DNA of 10,300 nucleotides, from the NCBI GenBank assembly GCA_002710885.1, contig PAIW01000008.1:1-10300 (forward strand). Direction: 5' to 3'. The translations under genes and the position numbers were made by a program. Shown piece by piece: positions 1 through 6,210 of the stretch. The notes under the pieces were generated by a model. That model did no database searches. It worked only from the letters and a program-made list of their open reading frames with translations, and had not been told where the DNA came from. The DNA is from Chloroflexota bacterium (lineage in GTDB: Bacteria; Chloroflexota; Dehalococcoidia; SAR202; UBA11138). How positions within the stretch are numbered: the first letter of the stretch is position 1; the number at the start of each line of letters is the position of its first letter.

Positions 1-158
1 ATCACCTGGTCCGGAGATTATCTCTGGGCGTGACTGATGCCTTTGCCTCCAGAGGATTTCCACTCGACATGAAATCCATTGCTGGTCGGGCTGTCTCTAA
101 GACTCTTGCCCACGGCGGGGTCGTCCTCGATAATCAGGATGCGGTCTCGGTCCTGCAT
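1..158 (-). pseudogene. Response regulator receiver domain, interrupted by an in-frame stop (continues off the left edge)
   Basis: The minus strand from ATG 158 reads as the start of a CheY-like receiver domain. MQDRDRILIIEDD contains beta-strand 1 and the acidic cluster E11-D12-D13 that binds Mg2+ in this family. It is followed by a helix (PAVGKSLRD) and beta-strand 2 (GFHVEW). The start is supported by GAGGAG at 167-172, 8 bases before the ATG. After 46 codons the frame meets TAA (18-20). Translation past the stop in the same frame gives SPDQV, which lines up with the family pattern A-R-x-x-x-P-D-L-V just before the phospho-aspartate strand. This suggests a single nonsense change and not a short real gene. 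A full receiver domain is about 120 residues, usually with an output domain, so most of the gene lies outside the window. A sequencing error is an alternative. The phosphorylated Asp and any output domain are not visible. Confidence 0.6.
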
Positions 159-532
159 TGCAATCGCTCCTCTATCCAACTTATACTTTGCCAAACGCCA
201 ATTGGCACCCTGGTTAGGGGTTTTTGTATTTGGCAGAAGGTTGGATTCGTTCATTTGCGATTCAACTGATTCCCACGAATTTCAAAGTATCTTTTAAGAG
301 CGACCTTTGAGGACCTAGGACTTCGGAATTCATAGACTTTGCTCATTATAGGTAGGAGTGTGACGCCAGCCGTTAGGCTCGTGTCGCAAAATTCTGATTT
401 CCGGGCTCAATCGGTGGCTCGTATGTCTCACACATGCAAACCACGATCAGCCGCGGCTTTTTCTTTTTACCGACGTTGGCAACGGCGACCCCTTCAGGAA
501 ATCGGAAAAACCCTGGATTAGGAGAATTGGAG
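159..532. other. Non-coding region between the response regulator and the ABC-F gene
   Basis: This gap separates two divergent genes and should hold both promoters. Near the response regulator start, a perfect 10-bp palindrome GCCAATTGGC (197-206) lies between inverted copies of TGCCAAA (189-195) and TTTGGCA (229-235). This could be an operator, though no regulator is known. On the plus strand a 32-codon ORF runs from ATG 423 to TAG 519-521, and its stop overlaps the AGGAG Shine-Dalgarno site (520-524) of the ABC-F gene. I see no convincing -35/-10 pair for the ABC-F gene and no other coding signal. Confidence 0.5.
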
Positions 533-2410
533 ATGCAGGTCGCAAGCTTGCAAAACATAACCTCCCACTACGGCGCAGACGAGGTACTGAGCGGGGTCAG
601 CTTCCAGATCAACTCCGGCGATAAGCTGGGTATGATCGGCGTCAACGGCTCTGGGAAAACCACCATTCTACGGATTCTGACAGGCCAGCAGGAGCAGACC
701 GCCGGCGAAATACTGATTCCCAGCGACGTTCGGGTGGGATACGTCGCCCAGTACGTCGAGCATAACGACGCCGACACGACGATGGAGTTTCTACTGTCGG
801 ACTATCACGCCATTTCGGAGAACCTCCGACTTCAGGAGGAGAATTTGGAGAAGGTGTCAGAAAAGAACACCAACGCTGCCCTGCGAGCCTACCAGCGCGC
901 ACGCGACGACTACGACCGTGTGGACGGTGATCTCTTTCCGCAGCGGGCCGAAGCCATACTGGACACGATGGCCCTCAAGGGCAAGGAGGATCAGAAGGTA
1001 GGCTCCATGTCCGGCGGCGAAAAGAACGTTCTGTCGCTAGCTCGCGCCCTGCTCTCCGAGCCTGACCTCCTTCTGCTGGACGAGCCTGCCAACCACCTCG
1101 ACTACCTGGGCGTCGCGTGGCTGGAGGATTTTCTTATCAGGTTTAAGGGCGCGGTGTTGATTGTTTCTCACAACCGTTATTTGCTGGACAGGGTTGCGAG
1201 GGGAATCCTGGAGTTGGATGGCGGCAAGATCACCCGGTACGAAGGCAACTACTCGGCGTATCGGGCTTCCAAACTGCGGAAACTTCTGGCCCAGCGATCG
1301 GACTACATCGCCAACCAGAAACGACTCGCCCGACTGGAGGAACTTGTCCGTAGATTCGCGGAGATCGCCAAGGTTTATGACAGCAAGGAATGGGGCCGCA
1401 GGCTCAGGGCCAGGCGTTCCCAACTTGAGCGTGAGAAGAAGAATGCCGTCGAAAAGCCAGAGCTTAACCAGTCTGCAATGGCCGCCAAGTTCCTGTCCGA
1501 AGAGACACAGGCCGACATAGCCCTCCAGATGCGCGACTACACCCGTGGCTTCGACGACCTGACGCTGTTCGACAATGCCGAGATGGACATTGCCGGAGGC
1601 GACACTGTGGCACTGGTAGGGGCCAATGGAAGCGGCAAGACAACCCTGCTCAAGGACATCGTCGACCGCGGAGATTGGAGCAACCACGACCTCCGCATCG
1701 GCCCCAGTATGAACGTGGGATACTCGGCCCAACAGCAGGAAGTCCTAGACGACGATCGCACCATCGTCGAGGAGATTCGGGACGCCGCGCCCATGACCAG
1801 TCAGTCGGCCTTCGCCCTGCTGAACCGGTTCATGTTCCAGCCCGAGGACATGCAAAAACGGGTGGGCGAACTTTCCGGCGGAGAGCGCAACAGGCTCCAA
1901 CTGGCGAGGCTTATGGCCCTGAAACCCAACTTCATGATTCTCGACGAGCCGACAAATCACCTGGACATCCCCTCCCGCGAGGCTGTCGAGGAGGCGTTGG
2001 AGGATTTTCAAGGCACGCTGCTTGTGGTCTCCCATGACCGCTACTTTCTCGACAAGGTTGTAAATCGGGTCGTGGAGGTGCAGGACAAAAAACTGGTGTC
2101 ATTCTCAGGCAATTTCTCAGAATTTTGGCGCGCTAGCGGCCGTTCGACCATAAATGTTGTGGGCCGGGTCTCCCAGAGGCGCCAGCGCAGGGAGCCGGAT
2201 AGGGTTCAACGCGCTCAGCAACGCCAGGAGGTCTCGGACCTGGAACGCCGCATCCACGAGTCCGAGGAGCAAAAAATCGAGATTGAAAACCAGATGGCTC
2301 AGGCGTTCACGACTCGTGACCACCGCGCCGGACGTCGTGCGAAACGCCAACTGGACCGCGTTACCTCCCAGCTAGAAGATTACTACGCCCGTTGGGTAGC
2401 TCTAGAGTGA
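533..2410 (+). CDS. ABC-F family ATP-binding cassette protein (Uup/YdiF-like, two ATPase domains)
   Basis: This is a 625-residue soluble protein with two ABC ATPase domains and no membrane segments, the ABC-F arrangement. Domain 1 has Walker A GVNGSGKTT (36-44), signature SGGEK (160-164) and Walker B with DEPANHLD (183-190). Domain 2 has Walker A GANGSGKTT (363-371), signature SGGER (448-452) and DEPTNHLD (471-478). Both switch histidines are present (VSHNR, VSHDR). A charged linker at about 241-335 matches the P-site tRNA interaction motif region, and residues 530-625 form a basic coiled-coil tail as in Uup and YdiF. ABC-F proteins act on the ribosome, either in translation quality control or in antibiotic resistance. 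The sequence alone does not say which. ATG 533 is chosen over the in-frame ATG 434 because AGGAG (520-524) sits 8 bases before it and the 33 extra residues resemble no ABC-F N-terminus. Neighbours give no further clue. Confidence 0.95.
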   Translation: MQVASLQNITSHYGADEVLSGVSFQINSGDKLGMIGVNGSGKTTILRILTGQQEQTAGEILIPSDVRVGYVAQYVEHNDADTTMEFLLSDYHAISENLRLQEENLEKVSEKNTNAALRAYQRARDDYDRVDGDLFPQRAEAILDTMALKGKEDQKVGSMSGGEKNVLSLARALLSEPDLLLLDEPANHLDYLGVAWLEDFLIRFKGAVLIVSHNRYLLDRVARGILELDGGKITRYEGNYSAYRASKLRKLLAQRSDYIANQKRLARLEELVRRFAEIAKVYDSKEWGRRLRARRSQLEREKKNAVEKPELNQSAMAAKFLSEETQADIALQMRDYTRGFDDLTLFDNAEMDIAGGDTVALVGANGSGKTTLLKDIVDRGDWSNHDLRIGPSMNVGYSAQQQEVLDDDRTIVEEIRDAAPMTSQSAFALLNRFMFQPEDMQKRVGELSGGERNRLQLARLMALKPNFMILDEPTNHLDIPSREAVEEALEDFQGTLLVVSHDRYFLDKVVNRVVEVQDKKLVSFSGNFSEFWRASGRSTINVVGRVSQRRQRREPDRVQRAQQRQEVSDLERRIHESEEQKIEIENQMAQAFTTRDHRAGRRAKRQLDRVTSQLEDYYARWVALE

Positions 2411-2454
2411 GGAGCTAGTGACTCTGATATATAACGAATCGTGCAAAACCCCGC

Positions 2455-2541
2455 CATACTGAACGGAGTGAAGCATCTGATCCCGCGAATTACGACGGTT
2501 GCCGCATTGACATCGAATTCTTCGTTGCGATTCAGAATGAC
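2455..2541. repeat. Dispersed palindromic repeat with CTGAA..GAAG arms
   Basis: The left arm (2455-2480) reads ACTGAACGGAGTGAAGCATC and the right arm (2514-2541) reads GAATTCTTCGTTGCGATTCA. The reverse complement of the right arm resembles the left: both share CTGAA, a variable stretch, then GAAG and AT. I recognise this as close to a widespread bacterial intergenic repeat of the form CATTCTGAGCGAAGCGAAGAATC and its complement. Here the arms are diverged and the 33-base middle is unique. It lies just after the ABC-F stop and could end transcription, but there is no run of T after it. Confidence 0.55.
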
Positions 2542-2591
2542 GTGGCGCGACGGATGGCGCGGGTAGACGGCTGAAAGCTGTCAGTCTCCCC

Positions 2592-2609
2592 TGATACCTG
2601 AAAACCTGA
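2592..2609 (+). repeat. 18-bp element TGATACCTGAAAACCTGA, copy downstream of the enolase-like gene
   Basis: TGATACCTGAAAACCTGA ends 13 bases after the stop of the minus-strand enolase-superfamily gene. It is an exact inverted match to 3716-3733 on the other side of that gene, and 16 of its first 17 bases match the copy at 3901-3917. The element is itself periodic, with a TGA-x-ACC unit repeated about every 7-8 bases. Confidence 0.8.
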
Positions 2610-2622
2610 ACCCTCGTCCGCC

Positions 2623-3705
2623 CTACCGTTCAGACAGAGTTTTCAACACCTCATCGTCCAGTTCAACACCCAGACCAGGGCCATTGGGGACCGCTATGTG
2701 GCCGTCGATCACCTGGAGGGGTTCTTTGAGGATGGGCCACTCGTCGCGGATGGAGATTGGCTCGATGTTGTACTCCTGTTGGTAAGGAACCATCGAGCTT
2801 GCTGCGCAGAAGTGCAGGTGCGCAACGGTGCTGAGAATGGGTTGGGTGTTGTGGACGGTGATGGGCACTCCGAAGGCTGAGGCCAGCGCGTCGATTTTCT
2901 GGAACTCTGTGAATCCGGGAACCTTCACTATGTCCGGCTGGATGATGTCCACTTTGCCCTGGAGTATCAGGTCGCGGTACTGGTGGTGCGTGTAGATCAT
3001 CTCACCAGAAGCTATTGGTATGGTCAGTGCGTCGGCTATCTGGGCAAGCCCCTGCAGATCGTGGGCCGGGCGTGGCTCCTCGAAGTGGAACACTCCCAGG
3101 TCTTCCAGCGCCTTGCCGATCTCGATGGAGTGGTGCACCGAGTATGACCCATTCACGTCCACAAGAATGTCAACGTCATCGCCCACGGCGGCCCGGACCT
3201 CGGTTACCGTGGGGATCGTCTCGTCCGACGGGTGGTCGATGGCTCCGGGGAGAGCGCTATGGAGCTTGTAGGCACTGTACCCTTGTTCGACCAACCCAGC
3301 AGCGCGGCGACCCTCCTCCAGCGGGGTGAGGTCACGACGCATGGAGCTTGCGTACACGGGAATCATGTCTCGTTGCTTGCCGCCCAACAGTTTCCAGATC
3401 GGGACGTTTAGAGCCTTGCCGGCGATGTCCCACATGGCGATGTCCAGTCCCGATATGGCGCAAAATACCAAGCCTCCCATCTCTATCGCCGAGCCTGCGC
3501 GCATCATGTCCTTGAAGCGCACGGCGGTGTCTGTCGGGTCTTTGCCGATCAGCGCGGGCTTCAGGACCTCTTCGACCAGCATCTTGGTGATCTCCGGCCT
3601 GCGGCGGAAGCACTCACCGATTCCGGTAATACCCTCGTCAGTGTGAATCCTGACGAAGGGGAAATCTTGGTCCAGCACGAGGCATTCGACATCGGTAATT
3701 TTCAT
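2623..3705 (-). CDS. Mandelate racemase / muconate lactonizing enzyme family protein (enolase superfamily, likely acid-sugar dehydratase)
   Basis: The 360-residue length is typical of the family. It has the alpha+beta capping domain (about 1-120) and a TIM barrel with three metal ligands: D183 (LVDVN), E209 (HFEEP) and E235 (SGEM). D258 (IIQPD) and H285 (TVHN) match the Asp-His dyad of the mandelate racemase subgroup. E311 in QEYN is the expected strand-8 acid. At the second-strand K-x-K position it has K147-L-H149, so the usual second lysine is a histidine. By family logic, one histidine base removes a proton alpha to a carboxylate and water or a similar group leaves, which suggests dehydration of a sugar acid. 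The substrate cannot be read. ATG 3705 has TGAGGA upstream. A promoter is predicted at 3757-3785. The gene is bracketed by an exact 18-bp inverted repeat. Confidence 0.93.
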   Translation of the reverse strand: MKITDVECLVLDQDFPFVRIHTDEGITGIGECFRRRPEITKMLVEEVLKPALIGKDPTDTAVRFKDMMRAGSAIEMGGLVFCAISGLDIAMWDIAGKALNVPIWKLLGGKQRDMIPVYASSMRRDLTPLEEGRRAAGLVEQGYSAYKLHSALPGAIDHPSDETIPTVTEVRAAVGDDVDILVDVNGSYSVHHSIEIGKALEDLGVFHFEEPRPAHDLQGLAQIADALTIPIASGEMIYTHHQYRDLILQGKVDIIQPDIVKVPGFTEFQKIDALASAFGVPITVHNTQPILSTVAHLHFCAASSMVPYQQEYNIEPISIRDEWPILKEPLQVIDGHIAVPNGPGLGVELDDEVLKTLSER

Positions 3706-3715
3706 AGTTAGGTCC

Positions 3716-3733
3716 TCAGGTTTTCAGGTATCA
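3716..3733 (-). repeat. 18-bp element, inverted copy upstream of the enolase-like gene
   Basis: Read on the minus strand this is TGATACCTGAAAACCTGA, identical over 18 bases to 2592-2609. It lies in the expected 5' untranslated region of the enolase-superfamily gene. Its last bases (TGA) form the start of the Shine-Dalgarno sequence TGAGGA (3713-3718). Confidence 0.8.
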
Positions 3734-3756
3734 AGTGCCAGGTTCTGACTCTGATG

Positions 3757-3785
3757 AGGATAAACGAGCCCGTGTGAATTGTCAC
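3757..3785 (-). promoter_or_regulatory. Predicted sigma-70-type promoter of the enolase-like gene
   Basis: On the minus strand GTGACA (3785-3780, 5 of 6 to TTGACA) and TATCCT (3762-3757, 4 of 6 to TATAAT) are separated by exactly 17 bases. Transcription would start near 3750, giving an mRNA leader of about 45 bases that includes the 18-bp repeat. This is a consensus match only. Confidence 0.4.
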
Positions 3786-3900
3786 CTTCCAAGGGAACTG
3801 GTGTTGCACGTATGAGCTATCTCGCTTGCGACCAGACTCTTCGCCTCGGCTCAGACCGGTGAACTGTTTAAGACCTCAGGCTGAGCGTAACATCCCGTCC

Positions 3901-3917
3901 TGACACCTGAAAACCTG
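3901..3917 (+). repeat. Third copy of the TGAyACCTGAAAACCTG element, downstream of panC
   Basis: TGACACCTGAAAACCTG matches the 2592 copy at 16 of 17 positions. It lies 14 bases after the panC stop, almost the same place relative to the stop codon as the 2592 copy has to the enolase-like gene. This shows the element is dispersed and not unique to one gene. Confidence 0.7.
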
Positions 3918-3931
3918 CCACATGAATCCTT

Positions 3932-4765
3932 TTATGGCAACAGAGTATTGTCGATCAGACGAACGTCACCGATGCGGACGGCCAAGGAGACGAGGGCTGG
4001 GCGATCTATGATATTCAGCTCATCGAGGGTTCCGGCGTCGGAGATGCTTATGTAATCCACCGATGTTCGAGGTTCTGACTCTATGAGATTTCGCATCTGA
4101 GCGCTTATCTTCTTGGCATCAAGAATCTCTGACTGGTGCATTTCGCGGGCCAGATTCAAGGAGCGCGAGAGCGTGAGGGCCGATTCCCGGTCTCCATCTC
4201 TCAGGTAGGCATTGCGGCTGCTGAGAGCCAACCCGTCGGAGTCTCTGATCGTGGGAATCACAACGACTTCGGCCCCCAGGTTGAGATCGGTGTTCAGCCG
4301 TTTAATGACCAGGCATTGCTGGGCGTCCTTCTGGCCGAAATACACGTTGTCTGGCCGTACGATAGTCAACAGTTTGCAGACGACAGTGGCGACGCCCCGG
4401 AAATGGCCAGGACGGGACGCGCCCTCTAGTTTTGTGGCGATCTGGCCAACATTCACGTGCGTGTCAAACCCCGCAGGATAGACCTCCTGAGGCGCGGGAG
4501 TGAACACCAGATCAACGCCTGCCTCCTCCAGTTTCGCCAGGTCGCCAGCCATGTCGCGAGGGTAGGCAGCCAGATCCTCGTTAGGGGCGAACTGAGTCGG
4601 GTTGACGAAGATGCTGGCCGAAACAGTGGCGTTGTCGGCCCGAGCGCGGAGCGCCAGAGACATATGCCCCTCGTGCAGGTAACCCATGGTCGGCACCAGT
4701 CCCAGAGGTCGGGCGGCGCTGCGTTCCGCAACACGAAATTCAGATACGGTTTCGATTACTTGCAT
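3932..4765 (-). CDS. panC: Pantothenate synthetase
   Basis: It joins pantoate and beta-alanine using ATP, through a pantoyl-adenylate, to make pantothenate, the precursor of coenzyme A, in the cytoplasm. The 277 residues match the usual length. Family motifs are all present: PTMGYLHEGH (25-34, nucleotide-binding with the HxGH-type pair H31 and H34), FVNPTQF (53-59), the pantoate-site stretch FRGVATVV (122-129), FGQKDAQQ (143-150), and IRDSDGLALSSRN (173-185), the KMSKS-like loop. The C-terminal half (about 190-277) is the usual dimerisation domain, with VDYISI (236-241). ATG 4765 fits the family N-terminus but has no clear Shine-Dalgarno sequence. Translation may depend on the upstream flavin monooxygenase transcript, which ends 68 bases before. 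Its usual partner panB is not in the window. Confidence 0.97.
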   Translation of the reverse strand: MQVIETVSEFRVAERSAARPLGLVPTMGYLHEGHMSLALRARADNATVSASIFVNPTQFAPNEDLAAYPRDMAGDLAKLEEAGVDLVFTPAPQEVYPAGFDTHVNVGQIATKLEGASRPGHFRGVATVVCKLLTIVRPDNVYFGQKDAQQCLVIKRLNTDLNLGAEVVVIPTIRDSDGLALSSRNAYLRDGDRESALTLSRSLNLAREMHQSEILDAKKISAQMRNLIESEPRTSVDYISISDAGTLDELNIIDRPALVSLAVRIGDVRLIDNTLLP

Positions 4766-4800
4766 AGTGTGGTTGCAGTCAGGCCGTCACACCAATATGT

Positions 4801-4828
4801 CCTGACAACCTGATCGCTGAAAACCTTG
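4801..4828 (+). repeat. Diverged CTGA/ACCTG repeat after the LimB-like gene
   Basis: The segment contains CCTGACAACCTGAT followed by CGCTGAAAACCTTG. It carries the same TGA-x-ACC and TGAAAACC modules as the 18-bp element, spread out and mutated. It lies a few bases after the stop of the minus-strand monooxygenase at 4834. This makes a third minus-strand gene with such a sequence right after its stop. Confidence 0.4.
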
Positions 4829-4833
4829 TTACC

Positions 4834-5916
4834 TTAGTCCAAGTCCGCCAGTTTGGGCATGACCTCGTCGGCCAAGAGTCGCATGGAATTCTCCCACTGC
4901 TCTTTTGGTTCCCACTCGTGGCCCATTGCCAGCAGGACTCCGAATCCGCCTACTTGATGATACAGATTCCGAATCTTTTCGGCTACATCGTCAGGACTGC
5001 CGACGATCCACATATTGTCCATCAGGTATTCGATGGTCAGGTCTGAGTCCGCCATGTCTGGGTCCAGCTTCATGCGTTGCAGCCCGTCCCCTTGTGACAG
5101 CAGGTGGAACCAGTAGTCCTCGAAATCGCGTCTCAGCACTCCCTTTAATGCTTCTTTGCGCGCCTGTTCCGTCGTGTCAGCCACGTAAACTTCACGAGCG
5201 ATGCGCCAGATGGAGCGGTCCGCGGCGAGACCTGTGTTGTTGGCGCCCTCTTCGTATGCGTCCCAGTGAGTTGCAACTGTGGCCGGATTCACCAGGTTGA
5301 TGCTCATCGGTATCCAGCCACGCTCTCCGGCTTGAATCAACGTATCGGAGCGAGGGGACACCCCTCCCACAGCAATAGGCGGATGAGGTTTTGTGTATGG
5401 AGTCAGGTGAAACGTCAGGCCGATGTCATCCACAGGCTCAGGAATCTTGAACCGCCAGTTCTTATTCTCGTAGAGGCCGGGCTTGGGGTCGTCCCAAATC
5501 TTGAGAATGATGTCCACGGCGTCGCGAGTGTACTGCCGTCGATCATCGACTTCGGGATCGAATCCGAACATCTCGTAGTCACCGGGCGTCGAACTTGAGC
5601 CGATGCCCCAGTAGAACCGACCTTTCGACATATGGTCAAGTTGGGCGACCCGGTGGGCCAGCATCATCGGGTTGTGGTTCGGCAGACAGTGGACACCGGT
5701 GCCCAGGACGATGTTCTTCGTCATGCCCAACGCCTGCGCGATCACGAGGTCTGGAATCGGGATATTCTCCCAGGCGAAGGTGAAATGCTCGCCGATGTAC
5801 GCTTCCTTGTAGCCCATCTCATCCAGCATCACAATCTGTTGCAAGTCGTCTTCTAGAGTCTGGGTAATGTTGGACCCAGGCGGATGCAGCGGCATGGTGA
5901 AATATCCGATTTCCAT
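4834..5916 (-). CDS. Luciferase-like (LLM class) flavin-dependent monooxygenase, LimB-like
   Basis: This 360-residue TIM-barrel oxygenase belongs to the bacterial luciferase superfamily, which uses reduced FMN or F420 and O2. The N-terminus MEIGYFTMPLHPPG and the following LDEMGYKEAYIGEH (31-44) resemble the limonene monooxygenase LimB branch. SKGRFYWGIG (97-106) is the flavin phosphate-binding stretch typical of the superfamily. GSPDDVAEKI near residue 300 is the common C-terminal motif. ATG 5916 is chosen because AAGGAGG ends 9 bases before it. An in-frame ATG 20 codons upstream at 5976 has no such support and would overlap the predicted promoter (5948-5976). panC follows 68 bases downstream and may be co-transcribed. 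The substrate is unknown: similarity to LimB suggests a hydrocarbon or cyclic compound but does not prove it. It may need a separate flavin reductase, and none is in the window. Confidence 0.93.
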   Translation of the reverse strand: MEIGYFTMPLHPPGSNITQTLEDDLQQIVMLDEMGYKEAYIGEHFTFAWENIPIPDLVIAQALGMTKNIVLGTGVHCLPNHNPMMLAHRVAQLDHMSKGRFYWGIGSSSTPGDYEMFGFDPEVDDRRQYTRDAVDIILKIWDDPKPGLYENKNWRFKIPEPVDDIGLTFHLTPYTKPHPPIAVGGVSPRSDTLIQAGERGWIPMSINLVNPATVATHWDAYEEGANNTGLAADRSIWRIAREVYVADTTEQARKEALKGVLRRDFEDYWFHLLSQGDGLQRMKLDPDMADSDLTIEYLMDNMWIVGSPDDVAEKIRNLYHQVGGFGVLLAMGHEWEPKEQWENSMRLLADEVMPKLADLD

Positions 5917-5947
5917 TAAGACGGGCCTCCTTAGAGTTGATGCCCAT

Positions 5948-5976
5948 ATGCTATCGCACTTTGAGGCCGAAGTCAT
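5948..5976 (-). promoter_or_regulatory. Predicted promoter of the LimB-like gene
   Basis: On the minus strand ATGACT (5976-5971, 4 of 6) and TAGCAT (5953-5948, 4 of 6) are 17 bases apart. This places the start of transcription about 25 bases before the ATG at 5916, a normal leader length. Both boxes are weak matches. Confidence 0.3.
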
Positions 5977-6030
5977 GGGACTGGCGGTGGTTGGTGTGGG
6001 GATTCAATAGTGGGTTGGCGACGGGTTCGT

Positions 6031-6061
6031 GTTTGATGTCTAGCGGCGCCACGCATCAAAC
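6031..6061. promoter_or_regulatory. Operator-like inverted repeat GTTTGATG-N15-CATCAAAC
   Basis: GTTTGATG (6031-6038) and CATCAAAC (6054-6061) are perfect inverted 8-mers around a 15-base spacer that contains GGCGCC. It is about 55 bases upstream of the predicted -35 box of the LimB-like gene. It could bind a dimeric regulator, or it could be chance or a remnant. No regulator gene is visible in the window. Confidence 0.3.
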
Positions 6062-6148
6062 GATATGTCTCATTGATCGAGAGTTCATTTACATGCCAAT
6101 TCCGTGCTGAAATGTAAGCTGACGAGTGAAGGCCGTCTCCCGAAAGCA

Positions 6149-6183
6149 AACATCCCAGCCAAGTTTGCGTCGGCTGGGATGTT
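6149..6183 (-). terminator. Hairpin terminator after the second flavin monooxygenase
   Basis: AACATCCCAGCC (6149-6160) and GGCTGGGATGTT (6172-6183) form a perfect 12-bp stem with an 11-base loop. It lies 27 bases after the stop of the minus-strand gene ending at 6211. On that strand the stem ends in TGTT and is followed by TGCTTTC, a weak T-rich tail. Confidence 0.65.
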
Positions 6184-6210
6184 CTGACTGTGGGTTCGGG
6201 TATCCGGTTT

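Noticed and set aside
434..532. N-terminal extension of the ABC-F protein from ATG 434
   Set aside because: It has no Shine-Dalgarno site, resembles no ABC-F N-terminus, and ATG 533 has AGGAG at ideal spacing followed by the expected first strand.
1037..1732. 231-codon minus-strand frame inside the ABC-F gene
   Set aside because: It is the antisense of a strongly conserved ATPase gene, with no motifs or ribosome site.
3739..4087. Shared AGGTTCTGACTCT at about 3740 and 4070
   Set aside because: The second copy is inside panC, where it encodes conserved protein. A 13-base match with no further extension is most likely chance.
5917..5976. 20-residue extension of the LimB-like monooxygenase from ATG 5976
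   Set aside because: AAGGAGG lies directly before ATG 5916 and the family N-terminus begins there. The extension covers the predicted promoter.
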